Source of the DNA: an uncultured Paracoccaceae bacterium
Lineage (GTDB): Bacteria; Pseudomonadota; Alphaproteobacteria; Rhodobacterales; Rhodobacteraceae
DNA length: 64,000 nt
Assembly: GCA_913061275.1 (NCBI GenBank)
Contig: CAJXSR010000013.1
Coordinates: forward strand, 26,708 to 90,707
Direction of reading: 5' to 3'
Below are positions 9,718 through 18,973 of the stretch, one piece after another. The translations under genes were made by a program, and so were the position numbers. A model generated the notes under the pieces. It did no database searches. It saw only the letters and a list, made by a program, of their open reading frames with translations, and was not told the DNA's origin. Position 1 is the first letter of the stretch; every line of letters starts with the position of its first letter.

Positions 9718-9968
9718 TAAAATTGGATGTTGTTTATTTTGCGTGGGTACGCGAACGTATTGGACTTGCAAAAGAACAGGTGGAAACTGAGGCGAAAACG
9801 ATCAATGATCTGGTTGCAGAACTGTCAGCACGCGAAGAACGCTACCAGCTAGCATTTCAGGATATGAGCGTGGTTAAGGTCGCTATCGACCAAACTTTGG
9901 TATCGCTTGATGCACCACTTGATGGCGCCAAAGAGGTCGCATTTTTTCCACCAATGACAGGTGGTTAA
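9714..9968 (+). CDS. moaD: Molybdopterin synthase small subunit
   Basis: The 84-residue ubiquitin-fold protein ends in Gly-Gly (PPMTGG), the terminus that becomes a thiocarboxylate and donates sulfur to precursor Z during molybdenum cofactor synthesis. It starts within the pgsA stop (ATGA overlap) and moaE begins on the very next base after its stop, so both subunits of the synthase are co-translated. Length is normal. Confidence 0.95.
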   Translation: MIKLDVVYFAWVRERIGLAKEQVETEAKTINDLVAELSAREERYQLAFQDMSVVKVAIDQTLVSLDAPLDGAKEVAFFPPMTGG

Positions 9969-10418
9969 ATGGCAGTTCGTGTTCAGGCAGAAGATTTTGA
10001 TCTGGGTGATGAAGTCAGTAAATTGACCGATGGCAACACTGATATTGGCGCCATAGTAACCTTTGTAGGCGTGGTGCGTGACACCACAAATGGCGCCCTT
10101 CTTTCTATGGAATTAGAGCATTATCCAGCGATGACCAAACAGGCATTGGAAACGATCGATCAAGCGGCAGCTAAACGCTGGTCACTTAATGCAAGCATGA
10201 TAATCCACCGTTATGGTGATTTGGCCCCAGGGGCGCAAATTATGATGGTTGCGACCGCATCACCACATCGCAAAGATGCTTTTGAGGCAGCTGAATTTTT
10301 GATGGATTACCTGAAAACAGACGCACCGTTTTGGAAGAAAGAGAATTTCAAGGATGGTGCGAAATGGGTAGGTAGTAAAGCGGCCGACGAAGATGCAAAA
10401 GACCGTTGGAAGGCTTAA
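9969..10418 (+). CDS. moaE: Molybdopterin synthase catalytic (large) subunit
   Basis: The 149-residue product is MoaE. The conserved GAIVTFVGVVRD near residues 27-38, the LELEHYPAMT segment and the late lysines (around residues 116-126, PFWKKENFKDG) that act at the active site are all visible. It forms the heterotetramer with MoaD that converts precursor Z to molybdopterin. The stop overlaps by 4 bp the end of the convergent small gene on the minus strand. Confidence 0.95.
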   Translation: MAVRVQAEDFDLGDEVSKLTDGNTDIGAIVTFVGVVRDTTNGALLSMELEHYPAMTKQALETIDQAAAKRWSLNASMIIHRYGDLAPGAQIMMVATASPHRKDAFEAAEFLMDYLKTDAPFWKKENFKDGAKWVGSKAADEDAKDRWKA

Positions 10419-10741
10419 CTTTGCTGTAGGTCTTCAATGTAGCGTCTTAATTCCTCGGTTTCACGGCGTGCAGCCCCTAACCCTTGCATAGCAGCATCTA
10501 GTTCAGCCTCTGCTTGGGACGCTTTGTTAACCAATTCACTTTCGCGTTGATACAAATAGGCAACCGCTTCATCGCGCTGTTCTTCTGCATCGTGTAAACG
10601 GGTTGCCAAACCGTCAATTTCTTCAACATTGGATGAGTTTATCCGCCGCAGACGGCCATATCCCATTCGTGCAATCCACCCCAATGCGAAAAATATCATA
10701 AAGGCGGCTGAAATGGCGGTTATCAGTTCATTCTTGTCCAT
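10415..10741 (-). CDS. Small membrane protein with coiled coil
   Basis: The product is 108 residues: a short cytoplasmic or periplasmic start, one membrane helix (about residues 6-24) and a Glu/Ala/Arg-rich coiled coil to the end. The start at MDKNELI is chosen because an AGGAG lies 10 bases before it, whereas the ATG 9 bases upstream would put that site only 1 base away. The gene overlaps the end of the upstream OmpA-family gene by 14 bp, so the two are translationally linked and probably act together in the envelope. I do not recognise a family. Confidence 0.7.
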   Translation of the reverse strand: MDKNELITAISAAFMIFFALGWIARMGYGRLRRINSSNVEEIDGLATRLHDAEEQRDEAVAYLYQRESELVNKASQAEAELDAAMQGLGAARRETEELRRYIEDLQQS

Positions 10742-12578
10742 CGTCACCATTCTCCTGTATCGCCCGAAACTCGATCCGACGGTTTTCTGCACGGCCCTCT
10801 TCGGTACCATTATCAGCTATAGGGCGGGTTTCGCCATAGCCATTTGACTTCATTTTAGCGGTTAAAACACGGCGATCTAATAAGGCAGATAAAACTGCAT
10901 CGGCGCGGCTTTGGCTTAAAGCTGCATTAGAATCTTCGCCGCCTTGGCTGTCAGTATGCCCGCCGATTTCAAAATATGTATTCGGGCAGTCAGCAAGGAT
11001 TTCTGCAATGCTCTTAATCACGTCTAAACTACCAGCGGCGATACTGGCTGAGGATGGTGCAAAGTTGATCTTATTTGCAAGTAAAACAGCGGTAATTCGG
11101 TTTTCACATTCCGTATCACTCAGCTCAATAACTTCGGGTTCTTTAGCAACAAGGTTTTCGTCGAACATGACATCAATCGTATATTTCGCGTCTGATCCAA
11201 TGCGCGTGGTAAAAATACGCGACACAATCGAAGAAATATCTTTCTGGCTGCTTTTGCCCTTAATTGTAATCTCGTCTGGTAAGACCTCTAGACTACCGTT
11301 ACGCATATTAGACATGGCCTCTAGGCCTGCCATACTGCGCACCGTCCAACCATCTGGCAAGCCTTCAACGATGCGGGTTTGGTTATAGACATTTGCCTTA
11401 CCAAATAAGGATGCCGCATAAGCCGAAACCGTATCTTTTCGTAATTGATCTGGCAACTTGCCACGCATCTGCACCAAACCTTCGGGGCTTTTGGTTACTG
11501 TAAAGTCAGGCAAAATAACTTCCCCTGTCTGGCCATCAATAAGTGGTTTGGGTGTTAATATCGCTTGCAGGGAAAATAGCTTTGGCAGCGCGTTTTCCAA
11601 ACGGGCAACCGCGGTTTCAAAGGTTTCCTGTTCTACCGTATCTGCCGCAATTAGGGATACATCGGAATCTGACAAAGTGATTGTCCCCGAACGTAACTCT
11701 GCCATGGCATTAATAGACAGTATGACTGCCGCACTCCAATCCGTGGTTGGTACACCCAACCCAACTTTACATTCGGCACGGTCAATTAGGTTGACACTTT
11801 TCAAAGCGCGTATAATTTTTATGCGGGCGAATTTTGTGTCTGCCGAGCACACATCCAACTCTCCTTGACCATTGTTTACTCTTAGGCGGAACAAGAAGGG
11901 TGTTATAATAGGGCGGGGTGCTGAAATATCCAAAACTAAATCTACTGCATCAGGTTTGTTTTGCGCCAAAGATATTTGCAACGTTTGTTGCTCTTCGGGT
12001 GTATCTGATACAGCTGTAACCTTTAGGCGTTCAGGTGTAACACTGATTTTTGATCGCGGAACTTGCTTCAGGCGCGATAATGCAAAATCAACAGCTTCTC
12101 TCCACCCTTCAGGTTCAGGAAACTCGGTAAGTTCCAACATGTCAGTTATCTGGGTATCGGGGCTAAGCACCCTGACACGATCCAGAATATATTCGCGTCC
12201 CATAGCAGTCGGGATTAATCCGATTAAAGAAACACGTTCAACATTACGCAAAATTTCCAATGCAAATTTAGGGGGTTGCAAACCATCAGGCTGTGACACG
12301 TTGGTTTTATCATATACGCGCCCCTGATTGATGTTTTCAGAGATAAGCTGAAGCGTTCGGTAACGCGCGGCTTCGTTTTCTGCCAAACCGCCTACGATTA
12401 TTTGAAACCCGTCGGCACGAACTGTTGCCCAGCTTTCACCTTCTGCGTTTAAAAGTGTAACAAGTTCACGCACACTATGGCGCTCTACATGGTCAACCAG
12501 CTTACCTGCACTAAAGATGGCCAGTGCCGATGCCAGCACAATACTGATAGCGGCTGTTAATAGAGCGGTTCGAAGCAT
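10728..12578 (-). CDS. OmpA-family protein with N-terminal membrane anchor
   Basis: The 616-residue protein has an N-terminal hydrophobic segment (residues about 5-24) that serves as an uncleaved anchor or signal peptide. A long middle region contains repeated alpha/beta units resembling BON-like modules, as in ArfA-type OmpA proteins. The C-terminal OmpA peptidoglycan-binding domain (about 500-610) shows INFAPSSASI, GGHTDSQG, SQSRADAV and ENRRIEF, including the Asp and Arg that contact meso-diaminopimelate. It probably tethers the inner membrane to peptidoglycan. It leads a two-gene unit with the coiled-coil membrane protein. Confidence 0.85.
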   Translation of the reverse strand: MLRTALLTAAISIVLASALAIFSAGKLVDHVERHSVRELVTLLNAEGESWATVRADGFQIIVGGLAENEAARYRTLQLISENINQGRVYDKTNVSQPDGLQPPKFALEILRNVERVSLIGLIPTAMGREYILDRVRVLSPDTQITDMLELTEFPEPEGWREAVDFALSRLKQVPRSKISVTPERLKVTAVSDTPEEQQTLQISLAQNKPDAVDLVLDISAPRPIITPFLFRLRVNNGQGELDVCSADTKFARIKIIRALKSVNLIDRAECKVGLGVPTTDWSAAVILSINAMAELRSGTITLSDSDVSLIAADTVEQETFETAVARLENALPKLFSLQAILTPKPLIDGQTGEVILPDFTVTKSPEGLVQMRGKLPDQLRKDTVSAYAASLFGKANVYNQTRIVEGLPDGWTVRSMAGLEAMSNMRNGSLEVLPDEITIKGKSSQKDISSIVSRIFTTRIGSDAKYTIDVMFDENLVAKEPEVIELSDTECENRITAVLLANKINFAPSSASIAAGSLDVIKSIAEILADCPNTYFEIGGHTDSQGGEDSNAALSQSRADAVLSALLDRRVLTAKMKSNGYGETRPIADNGTEEGRAENRRIEFRAIQENGDDGQE

Positions 12579-12634
12579 TATTCACCTTTGTGCGTGTCTG
12601 CAGAACAAATTTCTATTCCATGCCTGATCTGCGT

Positions 12635-13630
12635 TCAAGCACCAAAACCTAGTGTTATTAAGATGAGCGAAAAACCCCAGAAAAAAACTGTAATTAGCCC
12701 CGCATCACGGTTTTCACGAAACAACTTTAGGCAAAGGTCTACATCATCAATATCCAAGCGTCTTAATTGCCACATCAGATGCCAACCAAACGCCCATATG
12801 CCCGCAAGTGATATAACCAAAATAACAGGGTTTACCTGATCTAAAATCGCAATCAGAACGGCAAATGTCATTAATATGATGCTGATGATTTGGAACTTTA
12901 ACAACCATGCAGCTGTATTACTGCCAAAAAGGCGTGCTGTGGATTTCACCCCTATTAAGGCATCATCATCTTTGTCTTGATGGGCATAAATTGTATCATA
13001 AAATAGTGTCCAACTAATGCCAGCCAAATACAGTAAAACGGGTGCCCATGTTAGGCTGCCAGTATGTGCGGCCCAGCCCAATAAGGCACCCCAGTTAAAG
13101 GCGACACCCAAAAAAACCTGTGGCCACCAAGTGAACCGTTTGGCAAACGGGTAGATCAGCACAGGGGCTAGTGCAATCACGCCTAGCAGAATGGCAAAAT
13201 TGTTGAATGTCAGCAAAACGCCAAATGCAATGGTTGCTTGTACGATCATCCATAGGGCAGCTTGTTTAGGGGTGACTTGGCCAGACGGGATTGGGCGTGA
13301 TTTGGTGCGTTCCACCTTACCGTCTATGTTGCGGTCGGAAATGTCATTCCACGTGCATCCTGCGCCACGCATCAAAAATGCGCCAATAGTACAGGCGATA
13401 AAATACCAGGCATCTGCCCATGTAGCACCAGTGGGGTCACCAAGGATTGCCAAAAACAAACCCCACCAACAGGGGATCAATAACAACCATGTGCCAGCAG
13501 GGCGATCTGCACGCGATAGGCGTAGATAAGGCCGTGACCAAGACGGGCAAAAACGATCAACCCAGTTTTTATCTGTGGCATCAGCCACGCGGCCTTCAAC
13601 TTGGGCTGGTTTCTTCGGGGTTTCAGACAT
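12635..13630 (-). CDS. ubiA: 4-hydroxybenzoate polyprenyltransferase
   Basis: The product (331 residues from this start) is the membrane prenyltransferase that attaches the polyprenyl tail to 4-hydroxybenzoate in ubiquinone synthesis. The first Mg-binding motif NDISDRNID and the second DTIYAHQDKDDD are both present, with about eight or nine membrane helices between and after them. I chose the ATG at 13630 (MSETPKK). An upstream in-frame ATG at 13648 would overlap the divergent rsmE gene. With this start, the start codons of ubiA and rsmE are only 11 bp apart, so each promoter must lie in the opposite gene's coding region. Confidence 0.93.
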   Translation of the reverse strand: MSETPKKPAQVEGRVADATDKNWVDRFCPSWSRPYLRLSRADRPAGTWLLLIPCWWGLFLAILGDPTGATWADAWYFIACTIGAFLMRGAGCTWNDISDRNIDGKVERTKSRPIPSGQVTPKQAALWMIVQATIAFGVLLTFNNFAILLGVIALAPVLIYPFAKRFTWWPQVFLGVAFNWGALLGWAAHTGSLTWAPVLLYLAGISWTLFYDTIYAHQDKDDDALIGVKSTARLFGSNTAAWLLKFQIISIILMTFAVLIAILDQVNPVILVISLAGIWAFGWHLMWQLRRLDIDDVDLCLKLFRENRDAGLITVFFWGFSLILITLGFGA

Positions 13631-13641
13631 AAGTTCAGACC

Positions 13642-14373
13642 ATGACAATTAAAGCTAAAATCAGACTCTTTGTAGACGCGCCACTGGGCAAAGGGCAATC
13701 CCTATCACTGCCCAAAGATCAAGCGCATTATATCACAGGTGTGATGCGCCAAAAAGCGGGTGCTATTATTGCCCTGTTTAACGGGCGTGATGGCGAATGG
13801 CAGGCCGAATTGGTTGAGGCGGGGAAACGTAAAGTGCACCTGATTTGCCGTGACCAATCCAAACCACAAAAAACCCCGCCTGATGTTTGGCTATATTTTG
13901 CCCCGATCAAAAAAACCCGCACAGATTTTATTGTGGAAAAGGCGGCAGAGCTGGGGGCCGCGCGAATTATTCCAGTTCAGACCGATTTCACCAACGCGGA
14001 ACGGATCAGACAAGACCGTTTGCAAGCACATGCGGTCGAAGCAGCAGAGCAATGCGGCGAAACATATGTGCCCCCCGTCGAAGGCTTGCAAAAGTTAAGC
14101 AAGGTTCTAGATAACTGGTCTGATGATCGTAAATTGTTATTTTGCGATGAAACTTTGGTGAAAAGTGCAACACAGATGCTTACAGGCGCAAAGGGTGAAA
14201 AATGGGCCATCTTAATCGGCCCAGAAGGCGGATTTTCTGAACAAGAAATTACACGACTTCGCACTATGAAGGCCACACATTCAATCAGCCTTGGCCCGCG
14301 CGTATTGCGTGCCGACACCGCAGCGGTGGCCGCCCTTACCTTATGGCAAAACACATTGGGGGATTGGCGATGA
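13642..14373 (+). CDS. rsmE: 16S rRNA (uracil-1498-N3)-methyltransferase
   Basis: The 243-residue product is a SPOUT-class methyltransferase that methylates U1498 of 16S rRNA. The N-terminal PUA-like part is followed by the knotted SAM-binding domain: IGPEGGFSEQEI near residue 192 and SLGPRVLRADTAA near 217 are the family hallmarks. No clear ribosome binding site precedes the ATG, which lies 11 bp from the divergent ubiA start. Its stop overlaps the next gene as ATGA. Confidence 0.93.
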   Translation: MTIKAKIRLFVDAPLGKGQSLSLPKDQAHYITGVMRQKAGAIIALFNGRDGEWQAELVEAGKRKVHLICRDQSKPQKTPPDVWLYFAPIKKTRTDFIVEKAAELGAARIIPVQTDFTNAERIRQDRLQAHAVEAAEQCGETYVPPVEGLQKLSKVLDNWSDDRKLLFCDETLVKSATQMLTGAKGEKWAILIGPEGGFSEQEITRLRTMKATHSISLGPRVLRADTAAVAALTLWQNTLGDWR

Positions 14374-14882
14374 GTTTCATCAGACCATCCGTTGCCGCCC
14401 ATTTTATTAAATGGCGCGAGGCCTATTTAGTTGGGTTTGTTTTAATCCTAGGGCTTTGGCTGTTCTTGCGCGGCTCTGCAACGCTTAACCTAATTTTGCA
14501 GGGCTTGGGCTTGGTGGTGGCTATGATCGGCATCATACTGTTGCGCACTACAATTCAACGAATCCGTTTTAAACGCGCTGAAATGGCCCCAGGAATAGTG
14601 ACAATAACCGAACGCGAAATTAACTATTTCGGGCCTTTAACAGGCAAAACCATATCTTTGGACAGCTTGCTTAAAATAGAGTTGCGCGAAAGTGAGGCTT
14701 ATGCCGCAATCTGGGTTATGCATCATACTGAAGGGGATCCGATGATTGTGCCTACCAGTGCCAAAGGATCGGAAAGTTTATTTGATGCTTTTACCAGCCT
14801 GTCAGGTGTTAAAATGGATACGCTTGTTATGGCATTAAATCAGACGCCAATACGCAATCAACTTATTTGGAAGCGTGGGTAA
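14370..14882 (+). CDS. Small integral membrane protein, unknown function
   Basis: The product is 170 residues with two adjacent hydrophobic segments near residues 18-55 (the second TLNLILQGLGLVVAMIGIILL) and a soluble C-terminal domain of about 110 residues that looks like a PH-like or beta-rich fold. I chose the ATG at 14370 because it overlaps the rsmE stop as ATGA; the upstream ATG at 14343 lies inside rsmE. Co-transcription with rsmE is likely. No catalytic motif is visible. Confidence 0.75.
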   Translation: MSFIRPSVAAHFIKWREAYLVGFVLILGLWLFLRGSATLNLILQGLGLVVAMIGIILLRTTIQRIRFKRAEMAPGIVTITEREINYFGPLTGKTISLDSLLKIELRESEAYAAIWVMHHTEGDPMIVPTSAKGSESLFDAFTSLSGVKMDTLVMALNQTPIRNQLIWKRG

Positions 14883-14956
14883 AGTAACTATATTGCCTTG
14901 ACAGTTTGGCGTGAAGCTGCACCTTTTAGTTCAAACAGATATTAGAAAGATCACAT

Positions 14957-16327
14957 ATGTCTATCCCACAAACAGGCGGCGGCCCGATAGAGCACCGCGA
15001 TCAACTGGCTGAACATTTGGCAGAAGGCTGCAAGCCTAAAGAAGACTGGCGCATTGGTACCGAACATGAAAAATTCGGCTATGACAAAGACACATTATTA
15101 CCCTTACCCTATGACGGCCCGCGTTCAATCAAAGCAATGCTGGAAGGTTTGCGCGATGAATTTAACTGGGCACCTGTGTTGGAAGCAGGCAACATCATCG
15201 GGCTGGAAAAAGACGGTGCCAACGTGTCCCTAGAACCGGGCGGGCAACTGGAACTGTCAGGCGCGCCATTAGAAACCATCCATGAAACCTGCGATGAGGT
15301 GAATGTGCATCTAAAAGAAGTGCAAACTGTCGCAGATCGTATTGGTGCAGGCTATATCGGCCTAGGTGCGTCGCCTGATTGGACACATGAACAGGTGCCG
15401 ATGATGCCCAAAGGGCGCTACCGTTTGATGACCGATTATATGGGGCGCGTGGGCACCCACGGTACCCAAATGATGTACCGCACCTGTACTGTGCAGGTTA
15501 ACCTCGATTTCGGATCAGAGGCCGATATGGTGAAAAAGATGCGTGCAGCACTGGCATTACAGCCTGTGGCAACCGCATTATTTGCAAATTCCCCGTTCTT
15601 TGAAGGCAAAGAAAATGGTCACAAAAGCTGGCGTGCGCGTATTTGGCGCGATCTGGATGCAGCCCGCACAGGCATGTTGCCGTTTGTGTTTGAAGACGGT
15701 TTTGGTTTTGAGGGCTGGGTTGAATATATGCTCGATGTGCCGATGTATTTCGTCTACCGCGATGGTAAATATATTAACGCGCTGGGCCAGTCGTTTCGGG
15801 ATTTTCTGGATGGAAAACTGCCTGCATTGCCGGGCGAAACCCCCACAATGTCTGACTGGGCAGACCACCTAACGACTTGCTTCCCAGAGGCGCGTTTGAA
15901 AAAATTCATCGAAATGCGCGGTGCTGATGGCGGCCCTTGGCGTCGAATTTGTGCACTTCCTGCCTATTGGGTTGGGCTAATGTATGACCAAACCGCGTTG
16001 GATGCGGCGTGGGATTTGTGCAAAGACTGGGATGCGGAAACACGTGAGGCTTTACGTGTTGCCGCCTCTGTAGACGGGATTGCCGCTAAAGTTGGCAACA
16101 TCTCAATGCTTGATCTGGCACGTGAAACCGTGGCGATTTCCAAAGCAGGCCTAGCCGCACGGGCAAAACCGGGTGCAGGTGGTATGATCCCCGATGAAAC
16201 ACATTTCTTAAACGCTATGGAGGAAGTGATTGAAACAGGCATGTCGCCATCATGTGAATTGACTGAAAAATTCCATAATGAATGGGGCGGCGACATAAAA
16301 CGAATTTACGCGGAATATAGCTATTAA
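14957..16327 (+). CDS. gshA: Glutamate-cysteine ligase
   Basis: The 456-residue product is the ATP-dependent ligase of the first step of glutathione synthesis, of the plant/alphaproteobacterial type. Recognisable blocks are WRIGTEHEKFGYD near residue 31, SLEPGGQLELSGAP near 91, MYRTCTVQVNLDF near 173 and FANSPFFEGKENGHKS near 209. It is cytoplasmic. A weak AGAAAGA precedes the start. The gene ends just before a strong hairpin terminator. Confidence 0.95.
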   Translation: MSIPQTGGGPIEHRDQLAEHLAEGCKPKEDWRIGTEHEKFGYDKDTLLPLPYDGPRSIKAMLEGLRDEFNWAPVLEAGNIIGLEKDGANVSLEPGGQLELSGAPLETIHETCDEVNVHLKEVQTVADRIGAGYIGLGASPDWTHEQVPMMPKGRYRLMTDYMGRVGTHGTQMMYRTCTVQVNLDFGSEADMVKKMRAALALQPVATALFANSPFFEGKENGHKSWRARIWRDLDAARTGMLPFVFEDGFGFEGWVEYMLDVPMYFVYRDGKYINALGQSFRDFLDGKLPALPGETPTMSDWADHLTTCFPEARLKKFIEMRGADGGPWRRICALPAYWVGLMYDQTALDAAWDLCKDWDAETREALRVAASVDGIAAKVGNISMLDLARETVAISKAGLAARAKPGAGGMIPDETHFLNAMEEVIETGMSPSCELTEKFHNEWGGDIKRIYAEYSY

Positions 16328-16357
16328 ACCAATTTGCGCTTTATCTTATTGATCGTT

Positions 16358-16380
16358 AAAGGCCGTATTAAGCGGCCTTT
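16358..16380. terminator. Bidirectional intrinsic terminator between gshA and DUF805 gene
   Basis: AAAGGCCG and CGGCCTTT form a perfect 8-bp stem with a 7-base loop; A and T runs at the stem ends make it usable from both sides. It lies between convergent genes. Confidence 0.85.
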
Positions 16381-16398
16381 CAATTGTTTAATCTAAGC

Positions 16399-16749
16399 TT
16401 ACCCCAGCGGATCAGGCCCGAAATTATTATCGCCCGCAGTGCCGGGTATTACGAAAAGATATAATAGATATAAAAACCCCACGACGGGTACGAAGCCAAT
16501 CAATAGCCACCAACCACTTTTATCATGGTCGTGCATGCGCCGGATCGCAACGCAAATTGACGGGGCCAGAAAGCCTAATGCCGCGATCATATAAAAGATT
16601 GGAAACCCGACCAGAACGTCAAGCACACCTGCACCAATATATACAAGAAACATGAATAATGTGAACCACCAGTATTGTGATCTTTGTGCGCGTCCTTCAA
16701 TATTAAAATAGTTTTGAAAGTTGTATCTAACGGCTGTCATGAAATCCAT
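16399..16749 (-). CDS. DUF805 membrane protein
   Basis: The 116-residue product matches the DUF805 pattern: an N-terminal FNIEGRAQRSQYWWF segment, four membrane helices, and the conserved RRMHDHDKSGWWLL region followed by a C-terminal PGTAGDNNFGPDPLG motif. Family function is unknown. It starts 2 bases after the plsY stop on the same strand, so it is probably co-transcribed with plsY. Confidence 0.88.
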   Translation of the reverse strand: MDFMTAVRYNFQNYFNIEGRAQRSQYWWFTLFMFLVYIGAGVLDVLVGFPIFYMIAALGFLAPSICVAIRRMHDHDKSGWWLLIGFVPVVGFLYLLYLFVIPGTAGDNNFGPDPLG

Positions 16750-16751
16750 TG

Positions 16752-17363
16752 TTATCCCCTTTTTCCAATTTTGGGCTCGGTGCCCTTTAATATACGTTTA
16801 ATATTTTCCATATGTTTGACCCAGATAAGCACTGCCAGAATAGTTGCCATTAAAGCAGCAGAACCAGAACCGATCAAGTATAACCAAATTGGCGCAAGTG
16901 CCGAGGAAACCAAAGCAGAGGCTGATGATATTCTAACAATGATGGCAGTTGCCAACCATGTCATGCATGTGGCCAGTCCTGCCCAGAAATTAACTGCCAG
17001 TAATATCCCCAGAAAAACAGCCACACCTTTGCCGCCTTTGAACTTCAGCCAAATAGGGTAAAGATGCCCCAGAAAAGCAAATACACCTGCAATAAGGGCC
17101 GCAGTATACCCAAGGATAATGCCTGCAAAAAGAACCGCAACTAGCCCTTTCCCCCCATCGAACACGACCGTTAGAAAAGCGGCTAATTTACTGCCCGTGC
17201 GTAAAACATTGGTAGCCCCGATGTTGCCTGAACCGATCTTACGCAGATCCCCCAACCCCATGAATTTGGTAATGACCATACCAAAAGGGATGGAACCTAA
17301 AAGGTATGCTAGGCTGGCAACGGCTATGATAAATATAAAGGGTAAGTTCAAATCAGGATACAT
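16752..17363 (-). CDS. plsY: Glycerol-3-phosphate acyltransferase (acyl-phosphate dependent)
   Basis: The 203-residue polytopic membrane enzyme transfers acyl groups from acyl-phosphate to glycerol-3-phosphate, the first step of phospholipid synthesis. The three family motifs are present: LLGSIPFGMV, KIGSGNIGATNVLR and GHLYPIWLKFKGGKGVA. I chose the ATG at 17363 because AGGAG lies 8 bases upstream and the family similarity begins there, although the frame stays open to 17582. It is divergent from a tiny membrane protein gene. Confidence 0.93.
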   Translation of the reverse strand: MYPDLNLPFIFIIAVASLAYLLGSIPFGMVITKFMGLGDLRKIGSGNIGATNVLRTGSKLAAFLTVVFDGGKGLVAVLFAGIILGYTAALIAGVFAFLGHLYPIWLKFKGGKGVAVFLGILLAVNFWAGLATCMTWLATAIIVRISSASALVSSALAPIWLYLIGSGSAALMATILAVLIWVKHMENIKRILKGTEPKIGKRG

Positions 17364-17535
17364 TTGTATCACTCCTAGGTTAAAGACGTGCAGATAATGG
17401 ATGCATTCATAGGCACTTTTTATTTTTAGTTTAAAGTAAAAAAACCGAAAAGAACCCTGAAAAATGAAAAATTTGACGTAATGGAAAACGGCGGATAGTT
17501 TTGTGTTTTTAAGTGTATAAATAAGTGGTGATATA

Positions 17536-17703
17536 ATGGATGATACGAAATACCAGCTTATCGGGTTGATAGGCTTTATCATTGCAGGCTTTATATTTAT
17601 CGCAGTTGGCGTGAAATACGGTGATGCACTAACAATTATTGGCAGTGTGGTATGGATTGTTTCGTGTCTTGTGTGGATGATCCCGTTGGTGCGTCTAAAA
17701 TAA
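17536..17703 (+). CDS. 55-residue membrane protein
   Basis: A short gene encodes a 55-residue protein with two hydrophobic helices (about residues 8-26 and 31-51) joined by a KYGDA loop and ending in VRLK. A ribosome-binding-like GGTGA lies 5 bases before the ATG. It fills the gap between plsY and the end of the pyrC-like gene and is on the opposite strand to both. The hydrophobic pattern and clean coding frame argue for a real gene. No function is recognised. Confidence 0.55.
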   Translation: MDDTKYQLIGLIGFIIAGFIFIAVGVKYGDALTIIGSVVWIVSCLVWMIPLVRLK

Positions 17704-17704
17704 G

Positions 17705-18973
17705 CTACTCAGTTTTGTAAATTTCCTGCCCACCAATTAATGTGCGTAACACCACACCTTGCATCCGCCGCCCATCAAATGGTGTGTTCTTCGACTTTGA
17801 TTTCAATGTCGTGCGATCCAGCACAAACGGTTTGTCAGGGTCAAACAATACCAGATCAGCAGGTGCGCCTTTGCTCAAACGCCCCCCCGCTAACCCCAGC
17901 AATTTTGCAGGGTTCAACGATAGCGCCCGCCACAAGGTAGGCATGTCCATATAATCCCCATGCACCAGCTGCATCGCAGCAGGCAGCAAGGTTTCTAAAC
18001 CAACAGCACCCGATGCGGCTTCTTCAAACGGCAGTCGTTTACTTTCTTCATCTTGGGGTGTGTGCATCGAGCTGATGATGTCGATCAACCCACTTGCAAC
18101 CGCTTCAACTGTTGCAACACGATCGGTCTCATGGCGCAGTGGTGGTTTAACCTTAAAGAACGTACGATACCCTTCGATATCCAATTCGTTCAATGTCAGA
18201 TGGTGAATAGATGCGCCAGCCGTCACATTCAGGCCAGCCGCTTTAGCACGTTCCAAAACGGGCAGGGCGACGGCAGTGGAAATCTGGTCGATATGGTATC
18301 GAACGCCCGTCATCTCCACTAAAGCCATATCGCGTTCCAGCTGAATCCGTTCAGCCATAGGGGATGCGCCCGGCAACCCCATTTTGGTTGCAAACGGGCC
18401 AGATGTAACTGCAGAACCCTTGCTTAACGACGGTTCTTGAATATGTCCCATCACCAAAGCATTCAGGCCTTTGGCGTAAGTCAGGCAACGCCCGAATATT
18501 TTATTGTCGGCAATCACACTGTCTGCGTCAGAAAACGCCACAGCACCCGCATCTTGCAAAAATCCGATCTCGGCCATCTCGCGCCCATTGCGCCCAACGG
18601 TCAATGCCGCCATCAGATGCACGTTCATACCTGCATCTTCCACCGCACGGCTGTGCGCGAAATGCAAGGTTTCGGGGCTGTCTATCGCAGGCTTAGTATC
18701 GGGGCGAATAACCATTGTGGTCACACCGCCCGCAGCAGCGGCACGGCCAGCGGACGCATAACTTTCCTTATGCCGCTCGCCTGGCTCACAAACTTTCACC
18801 CCAATATCGATGATACCGGGTGCAAGGCACTTGCCAGCGCAGTCGATGGTTTCACCTTTGGGCACATCGCCGTAAAGAACATCCGCGATCTTGCCATTCT
18901 TGATTACGACTGAGCCAGGTTTATCCGTGCCATTTTCAGGGTCGATTAGGCGCGCATTGGTAAGGATCAACAT
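17705..18973 (-). CDS. pyrC: Catalytically degenerate dihydroorotase (PyrC' type)
   Basis: The 422-residue product has the full cyclic amidohydrolase length and fold but lacks the metal site. The canonical D-x-H-x-H-x-R-E-P-G reads [10 protein letters not shown] here (residues 56-65), so both ligand histidines and the substrate Arg are replaced by Gly, Lys and Cys. The later HxxH region reads YHIDQIST, losing the second His, and the catalytic TDHAPH block reads SSMHTPQ, losing the Asp. Such PyrC' proteins are known partners of aspartate carbamoyltransferase, needed for its assembly rather than catalysis. Its start overlaps the pyrB stop by 7 bp, which fits a PyrB-PyrC' complex. A genuine dihydroorotase should be encoded elsewhere. 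Confidence 0.9.
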   Translation of the reverse strand: MLILTNARLIDPENGTDKPGSVVIKNGKIADVLYGDVPKGETIDCAGKCLAPGIIDIGVKVCEPGERHKESYASAGRAAAAGGVTTMVIRPDTKPAIDSPETLHFAHSRAVEDAGMNVHLMAALTVGRNGREMAEIGFLQDAGAVAFSDADSVIADNKIFGRCLTYAKGLNALVMGHIQEPSLSKGSAVTSGPFATKMGLPGASPMAERIQLERDMALVEMTGVRYHIDQISTAVALPVLERAKAAGLNVTAGASIHHLTLNELDIEGYRTFFKVKPPLRHETDRVATVEAVASGLIDIISSMHTPQDEESKRLPFEEAASGAVGLETLLPAAMQLVHGDYMDMPTLWRALSLNPAKLLGLAGGRLSKGAPADLVLFDPDKPFVLDRTTLKSKSKNTPFDGRRMQGVVLRTLIGGQEIYKTE

